Shown in pieces: positions 17,768 to 25,900 of a DNA stretch of 60,946 nucleotides. The notes under the pieces are model-generated. The model did not search any database. It was not told the DNA's origin and worked only from the letters and a program-made list of their open reading frames with translations. The position numbers and the translations under genes are program-made. The first letter of the stretch is position 1; every line of letters starts with the position of its first letter. The stretch comes from Neisseria sp. (GTDB lineage Bacteria > Pseudomonadota > Gammaproteobacteria > Burkholderiales > Neisseriaceae), in assembly GCF_030530745.1 (NCBI RefSeq), contig NZ_JAUMUI010000013.1, positions 1 through 60,946 of the forward strand, given 5' to 3'.

Positions 17768-17959
17768 ATGCGTCTGATTCTCGCCATTATCCTTCCCTGG
17801 CTGCAGTTTTTTACCATAGGCCGTCCGTTTGCAGGAATTGTCTGCCTGATCCTGCAGGTTACCCTTATCGGCTGGGTACCTGCCGCCATTTGGTCGGTTT
17901 ATGCGTTGAGCCAATACAAAACCGATCAAAAAATCAAACACGCCCTTTCAAACAGATAA
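17768..17959 (+). CDS. YqaE/Pmp3-family small membrane protein
   Basis: A 63-residue protein with two hydrophobic segments (about 2-22 and 24-46) and a hydrophilic tail SQYKTDQKIKHALSNR. ILPWLQFFTIGRPFAGIVCLILQVTLIGWVPAAIWSVYAL resembles the Pmp3/YqaE family, linked to membrane potential and stress in other organisms. It lies 53 bases after the lipoprotein gene and may be co-transcribed. A DUS terminator follows. Confidence 0.75.
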   Translation: MRLILAIILPWLQFFTIGRPFAGIVCLILQVTLIGWVPAAIWSVYALSQYKTDQKIKHALSNR

Positions 17960-17972
17960 CAGCCCCTAAAAA

Positions 17973-17999
17973 GGCCGTCTGAAACGGTTTCAGACGGCC
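17973..17999 (+). terminator. DUS inverted-pair terminator
   Basis: GGCCGTCTGAAAC and its exact complement are separated by one base pair of loop sequence, 14 bases after the YqaE-like gene and before purE. Confidence 0.65.
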
Positions 18000-18062
18000 G
18001 GGATATTTGATGTGGAATATGTTTTTGAAATTTTTTTTTAATTCTTTAAATAAGGAATCCAA

Positions 18063-18551
18063 ATGGCTCAAATAGGCATCATTATGGGCAGCAACAGCGA
18101 CTGGCCGGTTATGGAGCATGCCGCACGGTTTTTAAAAGAGTTCGGCGTTGAATATGAAGCACGCGTCGTTTCCGCACACCGTACCCCCGATTTAATGTTC
18201 GAATACGCCGAAACCGCGCGCGCGCGCGGCATCAAAGCCATTATCGCGGGTGCGGGCGGAGCCGCCCATCTGCCCGGTATGGTGGCCGCCAAAACCACCG
18301 TGCCGGTGTTGGGCGTGCCCGTGCCGGGCAAATACCTGCGCGGAGAAGATTCGCTGCTGTCTATCGTGCAGATGCCCAAGGGTGTTCCCGTGGCTACGTT
18401 CGCCATCGGCGAAGCCGGCGCCGCCAATGCCGCGCTGTTTGCCGTTGCCCTGCTGGCCAACGAAAACCCCGGATTGGCCGAAAAACTCGCAGCCTTCCGC
18501 CGCAAACAGGAAGCCGCCGTGCTGGCAATGGAACTGCCCGCAGCGGAATAA
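18063..18551 (+). CDS. purE: N5-carboxyaminoimidazole ribonucleotide mutase
   Basis: A 162-residue class I PurE, which converts N5-CAIR to CAIR in purine biosynthesis. The N-terminal [10 protein letters not shown] (substrate-phosphate loop), [13 protein letters not shown] with the catalytic His, and [24 protein letters not shown] are all present. Length matches bacterial PurE. AAGGA precedes the ATG. purK is not adjacent. It converges on the phosphopantetheinyl transferase gene, with a perfect palindrome between them. Confidence 0.96.
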   Translation: MAQIGIIMGSNSDWPVMEHAARFLKEFGVEYEARVVSAHRTPDLMFEYAETARARGIKAIIAGAGGAAHLPGMVAAKTTVPVLGVPVPGKYLRGEDSLLSIVQMPKGVPVATFAIGEAGAANAALFAVALLANENPGLAEKLAAFRRKQEAAVLAMELPAAE

Positions 18552-18668
18552 ATGCCGTAGCTTTTGCCGGATAACCGGTTGGAATTTGAAGGCGGCGGAA
18601 CGGTTAGAACGTAAAAACCACAAAAAGGCCGTCTGAAACGGCGTTCAAACTGTTTTAAGCAAATGTAT

Positions 18669-18690
18669 AGTGGCTTAAATTTAAGCCACT
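18669..18690. terminator. Perfect 22-bp palindrome between convergent genes
   Basis: AGTGGCTTAAATTTAAGCCACT is fully self-complementary, and the surrounding TATAG...TATAG extends it loosely. It lies between the ends of purE and the PPTase gene, so it could end transcription in both directions. The outer word resembles two Correia terminal repeats joined head to head. Confidence 0.5.
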
Positions 18691-18696
18691 TATAGT

Positions 18697-19305
18697 CTAA
18701 CTGTAGCGCTCAACCGGCCCGCAGGCCGAGCCGCCCAGTGTTTGCAGCTCGATTTCCGCCTGCCCCTGCCACACGCAAGAGAGCATCCGGCTGCCGTTTA
18801 CGGTGGTGCTGATGCCTTGCCAGCCGCGCCGTCCGTTAACGTGCAGGCAGGTTAGGCCGTCTGAAAAGGTTTGCAGCCCCACGCGCATCATGTCGGCGGG
18901 AAAATCCAAACCGGCGGCTTTCAGCAGTGCTTCTTTGAGTGTCCACAAACGGTAGAAGCCGTCGGCCTGCCGGCCGTTTGCCGACAGTATCCGCCGTTCG
19001 TTTTCCGTGGCCACCCATCCGGCCAGTGCGGCAAAGTCGCGCGGGCGCATGGTTTCGATGTCTACTCCCGCTTTGACGGTGCCGCGGCCGCACAACAGTG
19101 CGGCCGTTCCGTTGCTGTGCGAAAGGGAACAAACCGGCAGGGGAGCCTGCTGTTTCAGGTAACGGCTGACCTGCCAGTCGGTGCGCGTTGCCAGCGCGGG
19201 GTTGCGTTGAACGCGCAGGCGGTCGGCTTCGTTCAGCGCATTGGGGCGGTATAAAGCTGCGGTGCGGTTGTCGGCAATCAGGCAAATCAGGTGTGGGGTG
19301 TCCAT
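18697..19305 (-). CDS. 4'-phosphopantetheinyl transferase superfamily protein
   Basis: A 202-residue Sfp/AcpT-type enzyme that moves the phosphopantetheine arm of CoA onto a carrier protein. The Mg-binding motif GVDIE is at 80-84 and WTLKEALLK at 121-129, with the CoA-phosphate region SLSHSNG (61-67). Length is shorter than Sfp (224) but within the family. No carrier-protein or NRPS/PKS gene is near, so the target is unknown. One DUS lies inside the coding region (FSDGLTC). Confidence 0.87.
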   Translation of the reverse strand: MDTPHLICLIADNRTAALYRPNALNEADRLRVQRNPALATRTDWQVSRYLKQQAPLPVCSLSHSNGTAALLCGRGTVKAGVDIETMRPRDFAALAGWVATENERRILSANGRQADGFYRLWTLKEALLKAAGLDFPADMMRVGLQTFSDGLTCLHVNGRRGWQGISTTVNGSRMLSCVWQGQAEIELQTLGGSACGPVERYS

Positions 19306-19376
19306 ATCATGTCGGGAAAGTTTTCAGACGGCCTGAAAGCTTTGCAAATTCCAAGTAACAGTTTTCAAAATGCTTT

Positions 19377-19451
19377 CGTCATACTCGGGCTTGACCCGAG
19401 TATCTTGTTACAAAAAAACGGTAGATACTCGGGTCAAGCCCGAGTATGACG
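19377..19451. repeat. Double-hairpin palindromic repeat, copy 4
   Basis: CGTCATACTCGGGCTTGACC and GGTCAAGCCCGAGTATGACG are perfect inverted arms of one family unit, around a core of about 20 bases with an A-run. Confidence 0.82.
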
Positions 19452-19511
19452 CAGAGTAGATATGTTCAAATTTCGATAGGCTTTTGAAAAATTTTCAGAC
19501 GGCCTGTGCGC

Positions 19512-21203
19512 CTAATCGGCCCAGTGTTTTTTCTTGGAGGTTTTGCCGATGCCCGGGTTGAAGCTGTTGGTGGGGTCGAGTTTTCGGTAAAACTGCTTCA
19601 GGGCGGGTTTGGCTTCGTATAGGTGGCCGACGTTGTGCTCGGCGGGATATTGCGCGCCGCGTTGGTCGAGCAGGTGCAGCATTTCGTGTTCCAGCGCTTG
19701 GCAGTCGTGGCCTTTTTTCACGATGTAGTCTTGGTGGAACACGTGGCACATAAAGTGGCCGTAATAGAGTTTGTGGCTGATTTTGCTGTTTATTTCAGAC
19801 GGCAGCTGCTCGAACCAGTCGTTATCGTTGCGGCGCAGGGCGATGTCGAGGGCAACGATGTCTTCCACTTCTTTGTCGTGCACGGCGCGGTAACGCACGG
19901 CGGCGGAGGCAACGGCGAAGCGGTGCAGCATGGCGGCTTGGGTTTCTTCGGGGCTGCATTCGAAATAAGCGCCCGATTTGCCGTTGAAATAGTCTTTCAA
20001 AAAGGCGCGCGCTTCTTCCACGCCTTCGCCGCCCATTTTTAGAATCAAGTGGTGTTCGAAACGGTTGCGGTAGTCACGCAGCGGTTGCGGCAGGTGTTCG
20101 GGCAGCCATTTGCTGACAAATTGCAGCACTTTGTCGCTGAAATGGGCGGGCAGAAAGCCGAGTTTTTTGCTGAAACGGTCGGCTTTGGCTTTGAGGCCGA
20201 ACAATTGCGGCAGGCGGTGGGTGCCGAATTTTTTAATCACCCAGAAAGTGTCTTTGCCGTACACCGCCGCCATGTCGAAAGCGTCGCGGTGGATGTATTC
20301 GCCGGAAACGGGCAGGTTTTTGAAACCGGCCAGCACGGCGCGGCGGATTTCGGTGAGTTCGTCGGTGCTGTTGGTGCCGATATAGAACACGGCGGTGTGC
20401 TTTTCGAGCGGAAAGGTGTCGAGGCGCACGGCAAACACCATCAGTTTGCCCGCGCAGCCTGAGGCTTCGTAGTGGCGCGCGGGGTCGGCGTTGAAGCGGG
20501 CGGCGCTGGGTTCGTCAACCTGCCGTACATGGTTGCAATAGTCGTGGTCGTGGCCTTTGCCGGCATCGGGCGTGATGTCTTTCTGCCGGTAATGGTGGCC
20601 TTGCAGGTTGGTGAGGATTTCTTCGGGCGTGTCGCCCAAATCGATGCCCAAGTGGTTGATAAGGCGCAGTTCACCGTTTTCGTCCAATTGGGCGAACAGC
20701 GCCATTTCGGTGTAGGCCGGCCCGCGCTGCACCAGTGCTCCGCCGGAGTTGTTGCACACGCCGCCGAGCACCGATGCGCCGATACACGAGGAGCCGATAA
20801 CCGAGTGCGGCTCGCGGCCCAAGGGTTTCAGCAGCAGCTCGAGCTGATTGAGCGTGGCGCCGGGCAGGCAGACGACTTGTTCGTTGTTGTTGATGGGGCG
20901 GATGATGTTCATGCGCATGGTGTTTACAATCACGATGTCGCGGTCGTAATCGTTGCCGTCGGGGGTTGAGCCGCCGGTAAGGCCGGTGTTGGCGGCCTGA
21001 GTGAGCACAACCACGTCGGCCGCTACGCAGGCCTGCAGGATTTTCCATTGTTCCAAAAGCGTGCCCGGCCGCACCACGGCCAGCGCGCGGCCTTCGCCGA
21101 AGCGGTAGCCTTGGCGGTAGGGTTCGGTTTTGGCGGGGTCGGTGATGATGTAGGGTGCGCCGACGATGTCGGTTAAGGTTTGCAGCAGTTGGGAGGCAGT
21201 CAT
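19512..21203 (-). CDS. dld: Quinone-dependent D-lactate dehydrogenase
   Basis: A 563-residue peripheral membrane flavoprotein that oxidises D-lactate to pyruvate and reduces quinone. The N-terminal FAD-binding (PCMH) domain shows VLTQAANTGLTGGSTPDGNDYDRDIVIVNTMRMN, and GSSCIGASVLGGVCNNSGGALVQRGPAYTE is the second FAD contact. The C-terminal membrane-binding and cap domains are full length (E. coli Dld 571). I chose the ATG at 21203 (MTASQLLQTL), because 21 residues before it are basic and not family-like. Neisseria use lactate as a main carbon source. A different FAD oxidoreductase of the GlcD type is at 46.3 kb. Confidence 0.94.
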   Translation of the reverse strand: MTASQLLQTLTDIVGAPYIITDPAKTEPYRQGYRFGEGRALAVVRPGTLLEQWKILQACVAADVVVLTQAANTGLTGGSTPDGNDYDRDIVIVNTMRMNIIRPINNNEQVVCLPGATLNQLELLLKPLGREPHSVIGSSCIGASVLGGVCNNSGGALVQRGPAYTEMALFAQLDENGELRLINHLGIDLGDTPEEILTNLQGHHYRQKDITPDAGKGHDHDYCNHVRQVDEPSAARFNADPARHYEASGCAGKLMVFAVRLDTFPLEKHTAVFYIGTNSTDELTEIRRAVLAGFKNLPVSGEYIHRDAFDMAAVYGKDTFWVIKKFGTHRLPQLFGLKAKADRFSKKLGFLPAHFSDKVLQFVSKWLPEHLPQPLRDYRNRFEHHLILKMGGEGVEEARAFLKDYFNGKSGAYFECSPEETQAAMLHRFAVASAAVRYRAVHDKEVEDIVALDIALRRNDNDWFEQLPSEINSKISHKLYYGHFMCHVFHQDYIVKKGHDCQALEHEMLHLLDQRGAQYPAEHNVGHLYEAKPALKQFYRKLDPTNSFNPGIGKTSKKKHWAD

Positions 21204-21321
21204 GGCGGTGGTTTTTTTTCGGGGTTGTAAAAATGCGAGTTTGCGGGGTTTTTCGGGCGGGGTCAAATGCGGTCGGCAAAGTGCCTGTATGATTAAACGT
21301 TAATTATCTTTGCAAGCGTTC

Positions 21322-21364
21322 AGGCCGTCTGAAAGCCTTATTGTCCGGTTTTCAGACGGCCTGT
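21322..21364 (-). terminator. DUS inverted-pair hairpin
   Basis: CAGGCCGTCTGAAA arms are separated by a loop of about 15 bases, 22 bases past the stop of the small gene at 21386 on the minus strand. Confidence 0.6.
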
Positions 21365-21385
21365 TTTGAATCAAACGTTAAACCG

Positions 21386-21661
21386 TCAGCGTTTGTTGTC
21401 CTGCCGCCAAACCTGCCACAGCAGCAGGCCGGCGGCGGTGAAGATGCGGTGCTTCCGGCTTAAAGGCAGCAGCAGGCTTTTCCAGATCAGGTTTTGCGAG
21501 GGCAGGCCGTCGGCCAGGCCGAGAATGGTGTTGAAGCCGGTGTCGATCATGCTTTGCCGTTCGCGTGCCCGCTGCATTTTCAAACGCTCGGCGGTGATTT
21601 TCAAACGCGCCAGATCGGCCTGCAGTTCTAACAGTTTGCGTTCTTCATGCTTGGCGTTCAT
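21386..21661 (-). CDS. Small hypothetical protein, YqjK-like position
   Basis: A 91-residue protein. Residues 1-40 form a charged helix (KHEERKLLELQADLARLKITAERLKMQRARERQ). The rest has one weakly hydrophobic segment (RIFTAAGLLLWQVW, near the C-terminus). I do not recognise a named family with certainty. Its start overlaps the end of the upstream YqjE-like membrane gene by 17 bases, and E. coli yqjE is likewise followed by the small yqjK, so an envelope role is a guess. Confidence 0.65.
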   Translation of the reverse strand: MNAKHEERKLLELQADLARLKITAERLKMQRARERQSMIDTGFNTILGLADGLPSQNLIWKSLLLPLSRKHRIFTAAGLLLWQVWRQDNKR

Positions 21662-22058
21662 CGGTTTTTTCCTCCTTATCCTGCGCCGCCATGCCGCGCA
21701 GACAGGCGATATCCTGCTGCATTGCGCGCAGGGTGGCGGCTACTTGGGCGTTTTTGTTTTTCCATGAAGAAACCGACCATGAGGCCAACGCGGCAATCGC
21801 CAGCAGGCTGCAAACGGCCAGGCCGAAAAACACCCAGATTTTGGCTTCGCCGCTTAAAACATGGTTCAAACCCAACAGCAGGCTGATCATGCCGAACACG
21901 AACAATGCGCCCATCAGCACCACGGCGGCGAAAATCCGCACCACCGCGGCGGCTTGGTCGCTGACGTCCAGTTGCAGCATACGCAGCCGCAGCAGGAATA
22001 AATCTACGCCTTGGTTCAGCAGCACTTGGAAATGATTGATGTGTTGTTTCAAGCTCAT
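21645..22058 (-). CDS. Phage holin family / YqjE-like membrane protein
   Basis: A 137-residue protein with two strong membrane segments, about 45-68 (AVVRIFAAVVLMGALFVFGMI) and 78-100 (AKIWVFFGLAVCSLLAIAALASW), and a charged cytoplasmic C-terminus. The layout fits the YqjE/holin superfamily III proteins, which in free-living bacteria are stationary-phase membrane proteins and not phage lysis genes. No phage genes are near. I chose the ATG at 22058 (MSLKQHINHF), as the longer frame adds a non-conserved leader. It overlaps the next gene by 17 bases. Confidence 0.78.
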   Translation of the reverse strand: MSLKQHINHFQVLLNQGVDLFLLRLRMLQLDVSDQAAAVVRIFAAVVLMGALFVFGMISLLLGLNHVLSGEAKIWVFFGLAVCSLLAIAALASWSVSSWKNKNAQVAATLRAMQQDIACLRGMAAQDKEEKTDERQA

Positions 22059-22283
22059 GGGTATCCCTTTGGTTGGTGCCGGTATTGTTTGCCGCGGTGT
22101 TGCCGGTGTGGCAGAGGGTAGCACAAAAAGGCCTTTGGCTGCGTTCGAACGGCAAAAACAGTTTGGATCCGGTGCAAAGACTGCTGTGCGGTGGCGGCTG
22201 CCCTTCGCGGAAGGTGTACAGTATATTTATGACGGCGGCCGGGGGGCTTCAGACGGCCTGTTTCTTTCCGCCGTTTTATCTGC

Positions 22284-22916
22284 TCACTCAATCCCCGCCC
22301 ATTTGTGCGCCTGCACGCTCAACTGCCAATGCACGGCGGCATCGGGGCGGCTGTTTAACAGGCCGATTTGGCGGATGGTGTCGTAGATATTCATTTCGCC
22401 GTTTTGCTCGCAGGGCGAAAGATAATAATGTTCGGCGCGGATTTTCTGTTCCACCGCCGCGCAAAACGCCAGCACGTCGCCGTCGGCCACGATGCGCACT
22501 TCGTCCGCCTGTTTGATGCACTGCTTTTCATACTTGGCCGCATAGCAGGCTTTCGGGCTGGCGGCCACATAATCGATTTGCGGCGGTGCGGGATTTAACC
22601 CGTTGGTTTCCAGATACAGGCGGTAGCCGGCTGATTTCAAGGCATCGAGCAACACTTCCAAATGAGGCTGTATGGTCGGTTCGCCGCCGGTGATGATGAT
22701 GTTGCGGGCGGTATAACTTTTCAGACGGCCTAAAATGTCCGCAAGGCTCATCATCGTGAACGTGAGGTAATCGGTGTCGCACCAGGCGCAGGCGAGATTG
22801 CATTTGCCCAAGCGGATAAACATGGCGTTCATGCCGGTGTTGTAGCCTTCGCCTTGCAGGCTCTCGAAAATTTCGACGATGCGGTAAGCGGGGTTTTCGG
22901 GGAGGATTTCGGTCAT
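22284..22916 (-). CDS. queE: 7-carboxy-7-deazaguanine synthase
   Basis: A 210-residue radical-SAM enzyme that contracts 6-carboxytetrahydropterin to 7-carboxy-7-deazaguanine on the path to preQ0 and queuosine. The cluster motif is C39-x3-C43-x2-C46 (GKCNLACAWCDTD), preceded by the substrate-binding ESLQGEGYNTG (18-28) and followed by ITGGEPTIQ. Full length for the family. Its ATG overlaps the stop of the giant helicase gene by 4 bases (ATGA), so it depends on translation of that gene. It is the last gene of the que operon. An internal DUS encodes GRLKSY. Confidence 0.94.
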   Translation of the reverse strand: MTEILPENPAYRIVEIFESLQGEGYNTGMNAMFIRLGKCNLACAWCDTDYLTFTMMSLADILGRLKSYTARNIIITGGEPTIQPHLEVLLDALKSAGYRLYLETNGLNPAPPQIDYVAASPKACYAAKYEKQCIKQADEVRIVADGDVLAFCAAVEQKIRAEHYYLSPCEQNGEMNIYDTIRQIGLLNSRPDAAVHWQLSVQAHKWAGIE

Positions 22917-25900
22917 TTTTTAAGTTGTTCGGATTTGTCGGTTAACAGGTTCGGTTTGATAACAATCTGCGGCACCACTACCGTCCACCGATCCAAATCG
23001 GCAGGATAGGCTTCTTGGTAGGCAGTATCTTCCTGATCTCGGTAGCGTACATAAAATTCGGCGGCGCAAGCTTCGGTATCGGGCGGCAGCGGCGGTAAAT
23101 TTGCTTGTCTGGCCGTGCGTGCCACCACTTCGCCTGCTGCCAGAAACTCATACACCGCTCCGTTTGCGCGTATGTTCAGACGGCTGCCGGTTTGCAGGCC
23201 GGCAATGGCCCGCAGGCGGTTTTTGATATTGGCGGTTTGGGCGGGCCGTTGCCGGTCGCGGCCGGCAAAACCGATATCCAGCTCTTTTAATTCTAAAGTA
23301 CGGTATTCGGTGTCCCAATCCGGGCGGTGTCCGAAAGATTGCTGCACAGTTTCTGCATCCGACAGCAACGGCAGCCAGGCGTGTTGCGTGCCGGTATGCA
23401 GCAGGGTGAGCGTTTCAATGGCACGGGTCATGCCCACATAAAACAGGCGCCTGTTTTCACCGTTGTTATCCGAATGTTCCCAGCCGCCGTCTAAAATAAA
23501 AACGTGTTTGAATTCCAAACCTTTGGCGGAATGGACGGTGCCGATAAACAGCCCTTGTCTGCGGATATCCTCCAATTCGCCGGTATAGCCGTACAGCCAT
23601 GATTTGAGGTACCCGCCGCTGTAATATATATCGGCTTCGGCCGAATGTTCGGACGGCGTGAAGCTGTGTTCCGCAACAAAATCGTCAGCCATTTCGGCAA
23701 AGTGTTGTTGCCAGCCCGGGCAGACGGGTTGTTCGCGGACGATTCTGACAAAATCGGTGGCGGAAAGGTTCGGTGCGGCTTTGGCTTCAACGTCTTCTAT
23801 CAGGCGGACAAACTGGCGCAGCCGGCTCGGTCTCAGACTGCTTTTCTTGAAATAGGCGATATGGTTTTGTTCGCACCACGCTTGAACCGGCAGCAGGGTT
23901 TCATTGTGGAAGGCCAAAACGGCCATTTCCGACGCTTGCGCCCCAAACGCCTGCAAACGGCTGATTTCGGCAGCAACCGCCTGCGCCTGCCGGTTGTTTT
24001 TTTCACGGCGGCTGCCGTTGCCCGGCAACGAAATGATGCGTACGCGGCCTTGCCGTTCGGGGTCTTTGGCCGACCAAATTCCGCCCTTGGGTGCCGATTG
24101 GCGTTCGGGGTTAATCACGATCGGGTGCAGGCTTTTCAGACGGCCCGGCTGTGCCTGGATCACGCTGTTGGCGGCTTGGATAATGTGTTGGCTGCTGCGG
24201 TAGTTGAAGGTGAGAAAGTCGGGCTGTCCGACTTGGTAATCTTGGCAGAAACGCCGGATATATTCATTGCTGCTGCCGTTGAAAGCATAGATATTTTGGT
24301 CGTCGTCTCCCACGGCCAGAATGGTGAGTTTGTCGTCTTCTTCAGCCAATTGCCTTCCTGCCAGCGCAGAAACCAGCCGGTAATGCCGTTCGGTGATGTC
24401 TTGGTATTCGTCAACCAGAATATAACGGAAACCTGCCAGAATCCGGTCGCGCGCACCATCTTCTGAGGCATCGCTGCCCGGGCCGTCTGAAAGCAGGGCG
24501 GCGGCCTGTGCGCACCAGATTTCCAGCTGGCTGCCGATGTCGTCTCCGGCCGCTTTGGCGGTGGGCTTGTCGAAACGGACGCCCAGCAGGCGCATGGCCA
24601 TGCTGTCATAGGTTAACACGGTAACGGCGTTGGCCGTATGGCCGGCCAGTTCAAACAACCGGCGTTTGATTTCCTGCGCCGCATGACGGTTGAAGGTGAG
24701 CACGATAATGGCGGCCGGGTCGATATGCTGCACTTTGAGCAGATAGGCCGCCCGTGCCACAATCACGCGGGTTTTGCCCGATCCGGGGCCGGCCAGCACC
24801 AAACGGTTTTTCGGCTGTTTTTCAGTAACGATTTTACGCTGTACCTCATTCAGGCCGCCGACAATTCTGTTGTAACTTTCTTTGGAAACATTCTCTTCCA
24901 ATTCTTTCAGACGGCCTTTAAACCATTTGTTTTTAAATTCCTTCTCGCTGTATTCGAAATAATCGCCGACCAACTTCCAAGCATTGCCGATGTTTTCGAG
25001 GGCTTTTTTGGCATATTCCAGCATCACGTGGATTTGGAAACGCTTTTCGTCATAAAAATCCTGCAGCGGTTGGTAATCGCGCTGCAGATATTTGATTTTG
25101 GCTGCAACGGCATCCTGATTGAGGCGCAGGGTCATGGCGTGGCGCAGCACGGTCATGCCGTGGTTGAGTTTGAATACTTCCTGTTTGTGCATAAACAGCA
25201 GCGCCTGGTTGAGCAGCGTTTCACGCTTATCGGCCGGAATTTGCGCCGCCAAGGCCAAATCTTGATCCAACAGTGTTTTCAGTTCGCCGAACGTAGTTTC
25301 CGCCACCGCATCTTTACTGCGCACGCCGCCGGTTTTGCCGATTAAAAACGGCAGCACGGTTCGGCATATCTGCCGGCGCAAGGCGGCGCGTTCCGTTACT
25401 TCCTCCCAGCTGTCGCTTTGGTTTTTAAAGCGGATTTTCAGCATATCGTTGCCATAATCTTTGATTTCGAAACTGCCGCTGCTGTGTTTGCGGGCGTCTT
25501 TGTCTTGCGCCAGCGCGCGCAACAGCTGTTTTATTTCATTCGGATGCCATTCGTTTCCGCTGCCGGTTTCGCGGGCGGCACGGCACAGCGCCGAGGGCGA
25601 AAGGTTTTGCCAGATACCGCTGTCGGCATCAGGAATTTCGTTTTTCAACACCTGCCATACGGTTTCTTCCTGTGCCAATACTTCATTCAGCCGTTTTTCG
25701 GCAGGCCGGGCGGAGTCGGTGCGGATGTTGACGGTGATGTGGGTGTCGTTGCTCAAAATGTCCAGTTGTTCCATTTCGAGCAGCATCCCCCGCAGTTCCT
25801 CATAACCGCAGCCGGTGGCGGCGGACAGCGTATCGGTGCTCACGGCCTCGTTATCCGCCGCCTGATAGATGATTTCGGCCAGCGTTTGGTAGATTTCGCG

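Noticed and set aside
21645-22058. Holin gene as sign of a prophage
   Set aside because: Only a YqjE-like membrane protein is seen; no lysin, capsid, integrase or attachment site nearby.
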